Below are positions 26,601 through 35,415 of a DNA stretch of 64,000 nt, one piece after another. The stretch is from Chloroflexota bacterium (lineage in GTDB: Bacteria > Chloroflexota > Dehalococcoidia > JACPQD01): positions 294,944 to 358,943 of the forward strand of contig JACPQD010000021.1 of the NCBI GenBank assembly GCA_016190665.1, read 5' to 3'. The first letter of the stretch is position 1, and every line of letters begins with the position of its first letter. The notes below the pieces were generated by a model. It searched no databases. It had not been told where the DNA came from and saw nothing but the letters and a program-made list of their open reading frames with translations. A program made the translations under genes and the position numbers.

Positions 26601-26771
26601 GCGCCGATGGCTATCGGCGTTATCGGAGGACTGGTCACTTCCACGGCTCTTACCCTTCTTGTCGTGCCAGTGGTCTACACCCTGGTGGATGATGTTACTC
26701 ATTGGAGGGGGGGGAAACGGCGGCTGACGCGGGAGGTCGTCCCTGTTGAGCGCATGTCGACGAGGGATTGA
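23655..26771 (+). CDS. RND efflux permease (AcrB/HAE1 family)
   Basis: 1038 residues, full-length RND transporter. The N-terminus has SIKRPVFITMVICAIVVIGG, followed by the two porter domains, and 12 predicted membrane helices. The proton-relay helix IGMLIDDAIVVREN keeps the paired Asp residues; a second conserved Asp-bearing segment is FAFMVL-like around ALAVVFIYMVLASQFGS. No membrane-fusion or outer-membrane channel gene is adjacent. Either these are encoded elsewhere or the pump works without them, as suggested for some single-membrane bacteria. Likely substrate: hydrophobic toxic compounds. Confidence 0.92.
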   Translation: MWLSDLSIKRPVFITMVICAIVVIGGLAYGRMGLDLMPDISFPLVTVSTAYPGAGPEEVETLITRPLEEAVSSINGVDRIRSTSVEGLSTVIIEFKIETSASRAADDVRERVSASKGRLPKDALDPVVMRFDPGAVPVITFAVSDLRDIMSPAQLRELVDNTLKSRIERISGVAEVSVTGGLTREIQVDLRLNDLQARGLSVQRVMSAIGSENLSLPGGRLDGGKQEPLLRTTGEFKTVGEIGKVIVANVDGVPVRVGDIADVTDGFKEVRSFSRMDGKDSISITVQKQSKTNTVTVAEAVKDEIRRIKGDYPNVDAVIVADGSTFIRDTRDDVMVSLLLGGLFASLVVFFFFHDLRNTLVTVAGLPVIVIGAFAAMQLMGFSQNMLTLMALSLSIGMLIDDAIVVRENIFRHMQEGAHPIKAAMEGTAEIAQAVMATTFTIVAVFLPVAFTTGIIGLIFREFGLTVTAAVLISLFEAFTLAPLLSAYFFKPIQDSPRRKSGLAAFAGRTEALYAGLSEGYRRVEAFALSHRLLVIIVGAVALAGALALLPFVGRGFQPEIDEGILSVSVELPPGAALRETDRVARYVEDTLWQHVEVAHVFSRVGSDRGSGETASVRVQLKERGRTNEFLALLRSEFASYTGAKIMVQSTESVGGEGRSALMMAPIQINVRGDNVEDLDSASQQIVERMTSIPELFNIDRGLKAGKPELTVAVDRTKAADLGVSAAQIATTLRVLVNGETASKFRSGDKEYDIVVRLRKQDRENTEDILSLAVPSAKGGQVPLRSVTQARSTSGPVQIDRGQRERQVVIGASHTGALGDAVDKIRKSVADLSLPPGISLDYSGETRFMGEAFSSLGLAMALAVVFIYMVLASQFGSFVHPFTIMMALPLSIIGALVALFLTGKHLDVVSLIGLILLMGLVTKNSILLVDFTIRLRQEGMERDEALLTAGPIRLRPILMTTLAMILGMLPLALGIGAGGEFRAPMAIGVIGGLVTSTALTLLVVPVVYTLVDDVTHWRGGKRRLTREVVPVERMSTRD

Positions 26772-26829
26772 ATCGCCCCATCGAAGAGAGCTTACATATC
26801 TGGAACCCGCACCCACGTCCTACTGCTCC

Positions 26830-26858
26830 TTGACAAAGGGAAGCTACCTTGATATCAT
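26830..26858 (+). promoter_or_regulatory. Sigma-70-type promoter of the ABC permease genes
   Basis: TTGACA, 17-base spacer, TATCAT, ending 45 bases before the start at 26904. Confidence 0.65.
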
Positions 26859-26903
26859 GGGTGCCAATTCTCAAGCCTGCGGCCGGCATAAGGAGCAAAC
26901 ACC

Positions 26904-27860
26904 ATGTCACACTATATAGCGCGACGGCTGCTCATGGCGATTCCAACTCTGATAGGTGTGTCGCTCATCATTTTTGCCATCATGCGCATCATGCCTGGAG
27001 ACGTGGCAATAATGGTGCTGGGCGGTGGGGGCTTCGCTGATATAAAAGAGGAAGACCTGATAGCCCTGCGGCGCGAACTGGGCACAGACCGGCCGCTTCA
27101 CGAGCAATACCTTAGCTGGGTAGGCGGCCTCGTGCGCGGCGACCTAGGCAAATCGTTGAAGACCCATGAGCCAATCGGCGATATGGTCCGCGACCGCCTG
27201 CCGCTTTCCGTTGAGCTGTCCCTGCTGGCCACCCTCGTCTCCTCTTTGATCGCCATTCCATTGGGAATCGCCTGCGCTGTAAGGCAGGACAGTTGGGTGG
27301 ACTATATCCTGCGTGTGTTCAGCATAATCGGGTTGGCCATGCCCATTTTCTGGACCGGCGTAATGATCCTCCTTGGCATGGCGCTGTTCTTTAATCGGAC
27401 CCCGCCGCTGGGATTCGCCAGCCTCTTTGAAGACCCTGTCAAGAACCTGCAGCAGCTCGTTTGGCCGGCAGTGGCCATGGGCTACTTCAACGTAGCCGCC
27501 GTCAGCCGCATGACCCGCTCGTGCATGCTGGAGGTTATGCGGCAAGACTACATCCGCACCGCCTGGTCGAAGGGTCTCAGAGAGTTGCTGATCATATCCC
27601 GCCACGCCCTGAAGAACGCTATGCTTCCCGTCGTCACTCTCGTTGGCATTCAGTTCGCCCACCTCATGGGCGGGGCCGTGATCATGGAAACGGTATTCTC
27701 GCTGCCCGGCATGGGACGGGCCCTGATAGACGCCATCATCTACCGCGACTACACAGTGGTGCAATCGATCATCGTGGTGTTTGCCTTCATCATCCTGATG
27801 GCAAACCTGGTCGTGGACCTTCTGTACGGCCAATTGGATCCTAGAATCCGCTATCAGTGA
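26904..27860 (+). CDS. ABC transporter permease, oligopeptide/nickel type (DppB-like)
   Basis: 318 residues, six membrane helices. Family markers: N-terminal IARRLLMAIPTLIGVSLIIF, the periplasmic DRPLHEQYLSWVGGLVRGDLG, and the cytoplasmic coupling region RQDYIRTAWSKGLRE that contacts the ATPase. It overlaps the next permease by 4 bp. No ATPase is encoded here and the only substrate-binding protein of this class in the window is 27 kb away at 54886. Confidence 0.93.
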   Translation: MSHYIARRLLMAIPTLIGVSLIIFAIMRIMPGDVAIMVLGGGGFADIKEEDLIALRRELGTDRPLHEQYLSWVGGLVRGDLGKSLKTHEPIGDMVRDRLPLSVELSLLATLVSSLIAIPLGIACAVRQDSWVDYILRVFSIIGLAMPIFWTGVMILLGMALFFNRTPPLGFASLFEDPVKNLQQLVWPAVAMGYFNVAAVSRMTRSCMLEVMRQDYIRTAWSKGLRELLIISRHALKNAMLPVVTLVGIQFAHLMGGAVIMETVFSLPGMGRALIDAIIYRDYTVVQSIIVVFAFIILMANLVVDLLYGQLDPRIRYQ

Positions 27861-28768
27861 GTAAGACGATGCGAAGCGCTGCGGAAACTCAAGCAACCCT
27901 GGAGAGAGTCAGCCTGGAGCCTCAGCGACATTTCTTCAGAGACGCTCTGCGGCGAGCGAGGACAAAGCCGCTGGGGATGGGCGGCGGCGTCATTGTATTC
28001 TTCATGGTGGTTGTGGCCGTCCTAGCCCCGGCCCTGGCCCCTTATGATCCCTACGAGATACATTACGGCTCTTTCTTGCTACCCCCCGGCAGCCAGTACG
28101 TCCTGGGCACCGACAACCTGGGACGGGACATACTCAGCCGGCTCATCTATGGCTCTCGTATCTCTCTGTACGTGGGCCTGCTTTCGGTAATCTTGGGCCA
28201 GATAGGAGGGGGGGTGCTCGGACTGGTCAGCGGCTATTTCGGGGGGAAGATCGACGCCGCTATCCAGCGGGCCATGGACAGTCTTATGGCCTTCCCCATG
28301 CTGGTCCTGGCGCTGGCCATTGTGGCGGCGCTCGGCTCGTCGATCAATAACGTCGTCATCGCCATTGGGCTGACCCAGATGCCCCGGGCGGCGCGCACCA
28401 TCCGTTCGGTGGCAATGAGCGTCAAAGAGGCCCAATATGTGGAAGCGGCCAGGGCGATCGGCTGCGGAGACCTGCGCATTTTGGTCGTGCACGTTCTGCC
28501 TCAAAGCCTCGCGCCTTTCATCGTGTTGACCACCATGGCGCTCGGCTTCGCCATCACCGTTGAGGCTTCGCTGAGTTTCCTCGGTGTGGGCACACCACCG
28601 CCCGAGCCCTCCTGGGGCGTCATGATGTCCGCCGAGGGTTTGGAATACATCGAGCGTATGCCCTGGATCGCCATCCTGCCCGGAATCTCCATAAGCGTGG
28701 CCGTCCTCGGTTTCAACCTGCTGGGCGATGCTCTGCGCGATCTCCTCGATCCCCGGCTGAGAAGCTGA
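27857..28768 (+). CDS. ABC transporter permease, oligopeptide/nickel type (DppC-like)
   Basis: 303 residues, second permease subunit. GTG start at 27857 overlaps the stop of the DppB-like gene (GTGA), a translational-coupling arrangement. Markers are LGTDNLGRDILSRLIYGSRI, the coupling segment EAQYVEAARAIGCGD, and SLSFLGVGTPPPEPSWG. With the DppB-like subunit it forms the membrane channel. The following enzyme gene suggests uptake of a sugar acid or similar compound rather than peptide, but that is inference. Confidence 0.93.
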   Translation: MSKTMRSAAETQATLERVSLEPQRHFFRDALRRARTKPLGMGGGVIVFFMVVVAVLAPALAPYDPYEIHYGSFLLPPGSQYVLGTDNLGRDILSRLIYGSRISLYVGLLSVILGQIGGGVLGLVSGYFGGKIDAAIQRAMDSLMAFPMLVLALAIVAALGSSINNVVIAIGLTQMPRAARTIRSVAMSVKEAQYVEAARAIGCGDLRILVVHVLPQSLAPFIVLTTMALGFAITVEASLSFLGVGTPPPEPSWGVMMSAEGLEYIERMPWIAILPGISISVAVLGFNLLGDALRDLLDPRLRS

Positions 28769-28816
28769 CGCTTCGCGCCCTCCCTGACTCCCAAATGCGC
28801 CGCAGGAGCCTGTCTG

Positions 28817-29905
28817 ATGCACATTGAGAGTATTTCGACGCGGGTAGTGGACCTGCCCCTTGAGAAGCCTTATTTGAGCTCCCTCGGCCGGGTGATGGAG
28901 TCCATAGGCCACGTTCTGGCTGAAGCGCGCAGCAACGAAGGCCACGTGGGCATCGGCTACGCCTTCTCCATGGACAACAGCAAGCTGCCCGTTATCAAGG
29001 CGGCGGTGGACGACCTGCGGCGGTTCGCCATCGGCAAGGACCCCTTCACGGTGAAGAGTATTTGGCGGAGCATGGCGTCCAACGCCTTCTGGTTCGGCCC
29101 CGGAGGCCTGATGAACTTCGCCATCTGCGCCATCGACGTGGCGGTCTGGGACCTGTTGGGGAAGATTACCGGCAGGCCACTTTCGCTGCTTCTCGGCGGA
29201 GGTCGAGAGGCGGTCCCCTGTTATCGACCCGGCTTCTGGCGCTCCACGCCGACCAGCGAGTTTGGCGCGGAAGCGGAGCGTTACCGTAAGGAGGGATTCA
29301 AAGCGGTCAAGCTGCGGGTGGGCGGCGAGAAGGACCTCAACAGCGAGGTTGAGCGCGTCCGGGCCGCCAGGGAGGCCCTGGGTAACGACATCGACCTGAT
29401 GGTGGACGCCAACCAGGCCTGGAGCGCAGAGTCCGCCCTATGGGTCGGCGACAGGATCAAGAAGTACGATCCCTTCTGGCTGGAAGACCCCGTGCCCTAT
29501 GAGGACCTCGAGGGCAGGTCTCGCGCCGCGGCCTGCATCGACATCCCCATCGCTTCGGGAGAGGAGGAGTACACCAGGCGCGGATTTCTTCAGCTCATCG
29601 AACACGAGGCGGCGGACATCTTCAATCTCGACCTCGAGCGCGTAGGCGGCATCACCGGATGGCTGAGCGTTTCCGCCTTCCTCGAGGCGAGGAATAAGCC
29701 TTTCTCGTGTCATCTGGTCCCTGAGATTCAATGTCACCTCCTGGCAACCGCCGAGAAGGGCGTGACCGTCGAATATATGCCCTGGTCTTTTGGCTTGTAC
29801 AGGGAGCAGCCGCGGGTGAGGGACGGTCTCATGGTGGTGCCCACGGGCCCAGGCATCGGGCTGGAGATAGACGAGGCGGCTATCAAGAAGCACGAAGTGA
29901 AGTAG
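28817..29905 (+). CDS. Mandelate racemase/muconate lactonizing enzyme family protein
   Basis: 362 residues, enolase superfamily. N-terminal capping domain then a TIM barrel with the expected residues: Lys in FKAVKLRVGG, metal ligands Asp in MVDANQAW, Glu in WLEDPVPYED and Glu in ASGEEEYT, Asp in NLDLERVGG, and His in FSCHLVPE. The Lys and His pair at opposite ends is typical of the mandelate racemase and sugar-acid dehydratase group. It starts 48 bp after the DppC-like gene and is probably in the same operon, so the imported compound may be its substrate. Confidence 0.88.
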   Translation: MHIESISTRVVDLPLEKPYLSSLGRVMESIGHVLAEARSNEGHVGIGYAFSMDNSKLPVIKAAVDDLRRFAIGKDPFTVKSIWRSMASNAFWFGPGGLMNFAICAIDVAVWDLLGKITGRPLSLLLGGGREAVPCYRPGFWRSTPTSEFGAEAERYRKEGFKAVKLRVGGEKDLNSEVERVRAAREALGNDIDLMVDANQAWSAESALWVGDRIKKYDPFWLEDPVPYEDLEGRSRAAACIDIPIASGEEEYTRRGFLQLIEHEAADIFNLDLERVGGITGWLSVSAFLEARNKPFSCHLVPEIQCHLLATAEKGVTVEYMPWSFGLYREQPRVRDGLMVVPTGPGIGLEIDEAAIKKHEVK

Positions 29906-30347
29906 TAGGGAGCAGGCGACGTCAACGGATAGGCGAGTCCCCTCTTCTGTCCCCTCAATATGGTTATAAAGCAAACAGAGTGGCATTGTTGAGACAGAAA
30001 GCTGGAAAGTGAGGATGCGCTTTGGACCTCTCCCTCTCATCCCTCCCCTGAAGAGGGAGGGACGCCACGCTTTGCGGTGACACAGAGCGGGAGTCCACAG
30101 GGCGCAGCGCCTCTGTCGGGGCCTGGGGTGTCCCCAGATTCAAATAAAGTCCCCCAAGATTGGGGGATCTAGGGGGTTGACGGCCGCCGCCGGACCCTGT
30201 CCGCGGACTGGCACATTACTTTGTCAAAGACCGTCTCGGTGGGAGACAGGGGGATTACGATCCGCTTATCCGTTTAGAATCCGTTGACGCCGTCAAACAA
30301 CATTTCTTCACTTATGGTGGAACTTTGGGAAGTGGTAAGGGGGCAAT
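29906..30347. other. 442-bp intergenic region with repeat debris
   Basis: No gene seen. Contains CCCTCCC/GGGAGGG-rich sequence at 30030-30062 and a CCCCC-AAGATT-GGGGG hairpin near 30153-30168, resembling a repeat that also forms the end of hisD at 42970-43010. Confidence 0.5.
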
Positions 30348-32303
30348 ATGGTCAGTTTTCCGAAGCTTTTTTCGCCGATAAAGATAGGTGGCGTGCAAAT
30401 CGCTAACCGCGTTGTCATGCTCCCCATGGGCACAGCCTACGCTACTGCCATCGGCGAGGTTACCAGGAAGACCATCGACCATTACGTGGAGCGCGCCAGG
30501 GGTGGGGTGGGCCTGATAATCGTGGGAAACGTGTCGCCCTTCGGGCGCATAGGTCTCAATCAGCTTATCCTGGATGCCGACTGGTACATGTCGGGCCACT
30601 ACGAGCTAGTGGAAGCGGTCCACGCCGAGGGCACGCCCATCTGCGCCCAACTCAACCATCCCGGGCGCCAGATTTATCCGTGGGTCCTCGATCCCGGCAA
30701 GGACGTCATCTCCGCCTCCGATATCCAGACCTCCTTTCTTGGCGAGGTGACCTATCCCAAGCCGCGTCCGGCGACGATACAGGAAATCTACGAGATCATG
30801 GACCGCTGGGCCGAGGCCGCCGCACGGGCGAAGAAGGTGGGCTACGACATGGTCGAGTTGCACGGCGCCCACGGCTATCTCATCCAACAATTCATGTCTC
30901 CTTACACCAACAAACGGACAGACGAGTTCGGAGGCAGCTTCGAGAATCGGATGCGGTTCCCGCTGGAGCTGATCAAACGCGTGAGGAAAGCTGTGGGCGA
31001 AAGCTACCCCATAGGCATGCGCTTCCCCTCGGAGGAGTTCCTCGGCCCGGAAGGGATAACGCTGAAGGACTCGCCGGCCATCGCCAGGGAGATGGAGAAG
31101 GCGGGGGTGGCCTATCTCAGCGTCTCCTGCGGCACCTTTCAGAGCGCCGACAAGTTCAACGATATCATGCGGCAGCCCGAGGGCTGGAAGCATTACCTAT
31201 GGGAGACCATCAAGAAGTCGGTGGCTATTCCCATCATCGCGGGCGGAGGCATCAAGCACCCCGATTTCGCTGAGAAGATGCTTGCCCTGGGCAAAGCGGA
31301 CTTCATCGGGCTGGCGCGGCCCCTGCTGGCCGACCCCCACTGGGCCAGGAAGGCCCATGAGGGCAGGACCGAGGACATCCGGCTTTGCATCTCCTGCATC
31401 GAGTGCATCCACGGCTCGACCAAAAGACGGCAGGGAGGCGGGGCCCGCCGCTGCAACGTGAACTCCGAGACCGGCCGCGAGGGCGAGTTCATCCCCATAA
31501 AGCCAGCCGCCGTCAAGAAGAAGGTCATGATTGTGGGCGGCGGCCCCGGAGGCATGGAGGCGGCGCGGGTGGGCGCGCTCCGCGGCCACGACGTCACCCT
31601 CTACGAGAAAGGAAAGGAGCTTGGCGGCGCATTGCTCCTGGCCGGCGTCCCTCCTGGCAAGGAGAAAATCAACTGGGTCTCCGACTTCTTGAAGACGCAA
31701 ATCGCCAAGGCCGGCGTGAAAGTGAAGCTCGGCACCGAGGTCACACCGGAACTGATCCAGAAGGAAAGGCCAGACGTGGTCATCGTCGCTACCGGCTCGC
31801 GGCCTATCTTCCCGCCGGCCCTGGCGGGCAAGAACGTGTTCACCGCTCTGGACGTCCTCAGCGGAAAGGCGGAGATTAGCGACAAGAAGGTGCTGGTGGT
31901 GGGCGGCGGCATGGTGGGCTGCGAGACGGCCGAGTACCTCGTTCACCACGACAACAAAGTCACCGTCATCAAGCGGACGCCCCGCTTCGCGCCGGATATG
32001 GAGATTCACAACCGGTACGCCTTGCTCCAGGCGCTGAACCAGGCCGGGGTCGTCCTACGAGCGGGCCGGGCAGCGACGGAGGCCGTCGATGGCGGCATCA
32101 TGGCCCTGGATACAGAGAGCGGCAAAGAGGTCAAAATGGACGCGGATGTGGTGGTCATCGCCCTGGGCGCGACGCCCAACCGGGACCTGGCCGACGCCCT
32201 GGAGGACAAGGTCCCCGAGCTCTACACCATCGGCGACTGCAACGAGCCGCGGATAATCATGGAGGCGGTCTACGAAGGGGCGAGGGTGGGGAGGAGGATT
32301 TAG
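30348..32303 (+). CDS. Old yellow enzyme/2,4-dienoyl-CoA reductase-type flavoenzyme
   Basis: 651 residues with three parts: an FMN-binding TIM barrel (1-370), a 4Fe-4S site formed by CISCIECIHG and a later Cys in ARRCNVN, and an FAD/NAD(P)-binding domain starting MIVGGGPGGMEAARVGAL with a second dinucleotide fold at VLVVGGGMVGCETAEYLV. This is the architecture of FadH, trimethylamine dehydrogenase and enoate reductases. Active-site residues of the barrel include AQLNHPGRQ and ELHGAHGYLIQQFMSP. It reduces activated C=C bonds of an unsaturated acid or CoA ester, or acts on an amine; the sequence alone does not settle this. Confidence 0.9.
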   Translation: MVSFPKLFSPIKIGGVQIANRVVMLPMGTAYATAIGEVTRKTIDHYVERARGGVGLIIVGNVSPFGRIGLNQLILDADWYMSGHYELVEAVHAEGTPICAQLNHPGRQIYPWVLDPGKDVISASDIQTSFLGEVTYPKPRPATIQEIYEIMDRWAEAAARAKKVGYDMVELHGAHGYLIQQFMSPYTNKRTDEFGGSFENRMRFPLELIKRVRKAVGESYPIGMRFPSEEFLGPEGITLKDSPAIAREMEKAGVAYLSVSCGTFQSADKFNDIMRQPEGWKHYLWETIKKSVAIPIIAGGGIKHPDFAEKMLALGKADFIGLARPLLADPHWARKAHEGRTEDIRLCISCIECIHGSTKRRQGGGARRCNVNSETGREGEFIPIKPAAVKKKVMIVGGGPGGMEAARVGALRGHDVTLYEKGKELGGALLLAGVPPGKEKINWVSDFLKTQIAKAGVKVKLGTEVTPELIQKERPDVVIVATGSRPIFPPALAGKNVFTALDVLSGKAEISDKKVLVVGGGMVGCETAEYLVHHDNKVTVIKRTPRFAPDMEIHNRYALLQALNQAGVVLRAGRAATEAVDGGIMALDTESGKEVKMDADVVVIALGATPNRDLADALEDKVPELYTIGDCNEPRIIMEAVYEGARVGRRI

Positions 32304-32307
32304 GAGA

Positions 32308-32375
32308 GCTGTCAGCTTTCAGCGATCAGCGGTCAGCACCGAAGCTGAAAGCTAATGGCTGACTGCTGAGCGGTC
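32308..32375. repeat. GCTGA-type inverted repeat
   Basis: Interspersed GCTGA/TCAGC words with outer arms TCAGCTTTCAGC and CTGAAAGCT, and TCAGCGGTCAGC against GCTGACTGCTGA. Intergenic. Confidence 0.55.
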
Positions 32376-32457
32376 GTTGGTGAGTTGCGCTTGGCTTCAC
32401 CCACAGCACTGTCGTTCCGGGCTGGACAGAGGGTCAGATACTGAGGAGGTGCGAGCT

Positions 32458-33051
32458 GTGGAGTTGACTGTATTCGTCGGCTCCTTCTTCGCCGCCTGGG
32501 GCATATTTTTCCTCCTGTCGTGCCTCTTTGCAGGGGGCCCCGACCTTCACCATGTGGTCCCTATCACTGTAGTATCTGCACTCGTAGCCGGGCTTGGAGC
32601 CTCCGTCGGCTGGATTTCTGGCGCCCTATTCTCCATGTGGAACTGGCCATGGGAATTCGCGCGGGTTTTGGGGGACGGCTGGCTGTGGATAAGTGCACCC
32701 ACTGGCTTTATCTCCTGGTGGCTTTACAGACTAATCGGGGACCTCTATAAACCTGCCGGATCAGGGTTCGCTGGAATTTGGTATGAGAAGTGGGGATCAG
32801 GATCCTGGCACCGCAAGGGACCCGCCACAGAACGAGACGTCTACGAATATCACGGTGGCTCATGGCATCGAAGAACTGAGTTGGATCGTTTGTGGATCCG
32901 AGTTTGTTCGTTGTTGCCATTGGGGTCAGTTGTCTTAGGAGCAACGCTACTCATCGTATTCGAACGGTGGGAGGCTCTCGTTGGGCTTGCATTGGGGTAC
33001 TTGGGCGGTGGTCTCAGCGAGATATTCGTGTCATTCCTGGCTGAGAGGTAA
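32458..33051 (+). CDS. Membrane protein of unknown function
   Basis: 197 residues from the GTG at 32458, eight bases after GAGGAGG. Three N-terminal hydrophobic segments (FVGSFFAAWGIFFLLSCLF, VVSALVAGLGASVGWISGAL, WLWISAPTGFISWWLYRLI), a central hydrophilic stretch rich in Trp and Gly (WYEKWGSGSWHRK), and one or two C-terminal segments. No family recognised. The central part has lower GC than its neighbours, which could mean a recent arrival. Confidence 0.6.
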   Translation: MELTVFVGSFFAAWGIFFLLSCLFAGGPDLHHVVPITVVSALVAGLGASVGWISGALFSMWNWPWEFARVLGDGWLWISAPTGFISWWLYRLIGDLYKPAGSGFAGIWYEKWGSGSWHRKGPATERDVYEYHGGSWHRRTELDRLWIRVCSLLPLGSVVLGATLLIVFERWEALVGLALGYLGGGLSEIFVSFLAER

Positions 33052-33131
33052 GCATTGGGGTGGGAGAAGTCGCCATTCTTGCGATGAAGCCGACAGGACC
33101 AAATGTCGCCTGTCTGGGGAAAGACGCTTAT

Positions 33132-33172
33132 GTAGGGGAGGGTTACGAACGCAAGCGTTCTAACCCCCCTAC
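33132..33172. terminator. Bidirectional terminator hairpin
   Basis: Long stem GTAGGGGAGGGTTAC-GAACGC / GCGTTC-TAACCCCCCTAC around an AA loop, with one bulge. It sits between convergent genes, and its right arm includes the stop codon of the DUF433 gene. Confidence 0.65.
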
Positions 33173-33393
33173 GAGTGTCGACCTGCAGCCATCTCAGCCC
33201 CGTAAGCGATGCATGCCAGAATATCGGCCTCTTCGAGGCCCGGGTACTGTTCCAGGATGTCCTTGACGGTCCAGCCAGTGGCCAGGAAATCGAGGATGAG
33301 CGAGACCCAAATGCGATGTCCTTTAATGCATGGCTTGCCAAAACAAACGTCACAATCAATGGAGATACGAGATAGCAGGTCCTGCTTGTTCAT
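33169..33393 (-). CDS. DUF433 family small protein
   Basis: 74 residues from the ATG at 33393. The segment FGKPCIKGHRIWVSLILDFL with TVKDILEQYPGLEEADILAC is the DUF433 helix-turn-helix-like pattern (KPxIxGTRI in typical members). DUF433 proteins are often antitoxins encoded next to a DUF5615 or PIN-like partner. Nothing of that kind follows before the terminator, so this copy is an orphan. Confidence 0.8.
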   Translation of the reverse strand: MNKQDLLSRISIDCDVCFGKPCIKGHRIWVSLILDFLATGWTVKDILEQYPGLEEADILACIAYGAEMAAGRHS

Positions 33394-33477
33394 GGTATCA
33401 CCCCTGGAATACGACGGCCGCCCCCTCGCCTCAGCAGGGGACAAGCCCCTGCACTACGAGCCGAGCAACGGGGCTCA

Positions 33478-33508
33478 GACCGGACCGGTCTCGAAGACCG
33501 GTCCGGTC
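33478..33508 (-). terminator. Terminator-like hairpin after hisB
   Basis: Perfect 14-bp stem GACCGGACCGGTCT / AGACCGGTCCGGTC with loop CGA, 14 bases beyond the hisB stop. No T-run follows on the minus strand. Confidence 0.55.
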
Positions 33509-33521
33509 TCTCTCGTTGTCC

Positions 33522-34199
33522 CTACTTCTCAATCACGCCCTTCGTGCTCGGCACCTCCCCGGCGACGCGTTCATCGAAGCGCGTGGCGCTGTCCAGCGCC
33601 CGGCCCAAGGCTTTGAAGAGGGCCTCGGCTTTGTGGTGGTCGTTGGCGCCAGCGAGCAGGCGCGCGTGCAGATTCATTCGTCCCTCGAAGGCGAAGGACT
33701 CCAGGAAGTGGCGCACCAGGTCGGTGGGCAGCTCGGCGATGCGCTCGTCGGTGAAGGGTGCCTCGATGACGGCGTAGCCCCGGCCACCGATATCAACCGC
33801 TACCAGCGCCAGCGCCTCATCCATGGGCACGACGGCGTGCGCCATGCGCACGATGCCCACGCGCTCTCCCAGCGCCTGGCCGAAGGCGCGCCCCAGACAA
33901 ATAGCCACGTCCTCCACGAGATGGTGCAGGTTGGCGCTAAGGTCGCCGGAGCCTTCCACCGAAATGTCAAACAGTCCGTGGCGCGCCACGTGGGAGAGAA
34001 AGTGGTCGAGCATGCCGATGCCTGTCTTGATGTCATAGCGGCCGCTGCCATCGATGTTCACCGTGACCGCGACCTTGGTCTCGCCGGTCTCACGGCGCAC
34101 GCTGGCCCGCCTCGGCCTCCTGCCTTCCGTCAAGACTGCATGGCCAACGGCGGCCTCGCCTGTCTCGCCGCGCACGCTCGCCTTTTTGGGCCTAGCCAT
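33522..34199 (-). CDS. hisB: Imidazoleglycerol-phosphate dehydratase
   Basis: 225 residues, sixth step of histidine biosynthesis. Manganese-binding signatures [23 protein letters not shown], and [16 protein letters not shown] are intact. The N-terminus is about 25 residues longer than usual and looks duplicated: [12 protein letters not shown] near residue 7 is echoed by [12 protein letters not shown] near residue 32, matching a 75-bp offset in the DNA. The second copy aligns with the normal HisB start. It follows hisC by 21 bp in one transcript. Confidence 0.95.
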   Translation of the reverse strand: MARPKKASVRGETGEAAVGHAVLTEGRRPRRASVRRETGETKVAVTVNIDGSGRYDIKTGIGMLDHFLSHVARHGLFDISVEGSGDLSANLHHLVEDVAICLGRAFGQALGERVGIVRMAHAVVPMDEALALVAVDIGGRGYAVIEAPFTDERIAELPTDLVRHFLESFAFEGRMNLHARLLAGANDHHKAEALFKALGRALDSATRFDERVAGEVPSTKGVIEK

Positions 34200-34220
34200 T
34201 CCTGCCTCCGATCTTCCGGA

Positions 34221-35372
34221 TCACTTCGTGTATTTCGTGTTTTTCGTGGTTGCCAAATTCCCGCCCCCGATCTCGCGCAGCGCTCGGATCACCGCGTCGG
34301 TGTGCTCTGGCTTCCCCACGCTGATACGAAAACAGTGCTCAAGGCGCGGCTTATCGAAATACCTCCCGAAGATGCCCTTCCGCTGGAGGCCCTCGTCCAC
34401 CCTGAGAGCCATCTCCACACTGGGAAGGGCCAGGAGCAGGAAGTTGGCGTCGGAAGGATAAGTCCTTATCCAGTCGAACTCCTTAAGGAGATGGCGGAAG
34501 CGTTCCCGCTCCGCCAGGATGGCCTTTACTGTCCCCATCAAATAGTCCACATCTTTTAAGGATTCCTGTATGGCTATCTGCGCCGCAATGTTCACGTTAT
34601 AGGGGGTCTTGATCTTCATTATCAAGTCAGCGATGCGCGGCGGGAAGACGCCATAGCCGGCGCGCAGCCCGGCCAGCCCGGCCCACTTGCTGAAGGTGCG
34701 CAAAACGATGAGGTTCTCATACTGGGGCACCAGGTCGGCGACTGTCTCACCGCTGAATTCGTAGTAGGCCTCGTCCACGAGCACGATAAGTCCGGTATCA
34801 AGAAGGCGGAGGATGTCCGCCCTGGGCGTCAGGTTGCCGGTTGGGTTGTTCGGCGTGGCGACGAGGATGAGCTTCGCATTCGGCTTGATAGCCGCCTCCA
34901 CAGCGGCGACGTCGATGGCGAAGCTGTCGACCCGCGGGACGTTGATAACCTCGCCATCGCAGAGCATGATGCCGAAGTCGTACATCCCAAAGGTAGGCTC
35001 GCAGTTGATCACGCCGTCGCCGGGGTCGATGAACAGGCGCAGGGCGAGGTCGATAAGCTCGTCGCTGCCGCTCCCGCCCACGATGTGTTCCTCGCCGACG
35101 TTGACGTAGCTGGCCAGGGCCTTGCGGATGCTGCTCTGCGTGGGGTCCGGGTAGATATGCAGATAGGGGTACTCTGCCAGGGATCGCTGCACCCGCGGCG
35201 AGCAGCCGTAGGGGTTCTCGTTACCATCGAGCTTGATGAGTTCTGTGACGCTGAGGCCCGCTTTCTCGCCGAGGACCTCCAGGGGCACTATAGGCTTATA
35301 TCCCGCGAGTTGCTTCAGGGTCTGGCGCACGTATCTCTCCGCGGAACCTCTTTGTTTCGTCTCTCCTAGCAA
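34221..35372 (-). CDS. hisC: Histidinol-phosphate aminotransferase
   Basis: 383 residues, PLP-dependent class II aminotransferase. LDGNENPYG, GSGSDELIDL, VATPNNPTG, LVDEAYYEF and the PLP lysine in RTFSKWAGLAGLRAGYG are clear. The start is placed at TTG 35372, seven bases after GGAGG, because a TATAAT at 35416-35421 puts the transcript start only a few bases before the alternative ATG at 35405. The last dozen residues (NLATTKNTKYTK) come from a CACGAA-type repeat and are not part of the fold. Together with hisB it forms a two-gene operon separated by about 7.5 kb from hisD-hisG. Confidence 0.93.
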   Translation of the reverse strand: MLGETKQRGSAERYVRQTLKQLAGYKPIVPLEVLGEKAGLSVTELIKLDGNENPYGCSPRVQRSLAEYPYLHIYPDPTQSSIRKALASYVNVGEEHIVGGSGSDELIDLALRLFIDPGDGVINCEPTFGMYDFGIMLCDGEVINVPRVDSFAIDVAAVEAAIKPNAKLILVATPNNPTGNLTPRADILRLLDTGLIVLVDEAYYEFSGETVADLVPQYENLIVLRTFSKWAGLAGLRAGYGVFPPRIADLIMKIKTPYNVNIAAQIAIQESLKDVDYLMGTVKAILAERERFRHLLKEFDWIRTYPSDANFLLLALPSVEMALRVDEGLQRKGIFGRYFDKPRLEHCFRISVGKPEHTDAVIRALREIGGGNLATTKNTKYTK

Positions 35373-35415
35373 GCCGTCACCTCCGCCTGTGAGCAAAACA
35401 CCCATAAGTCCCCAC

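Noticed and set aside
26010..26816. 268-codon minus-strand frame
   Set aside because: Antisense to the RND permease; His/Gln-rich shadow.
27144..28945. Two long His/Gln-rich minus-strand frames
   Set aside because: Antisense to the DppB/DppC-like permeases.
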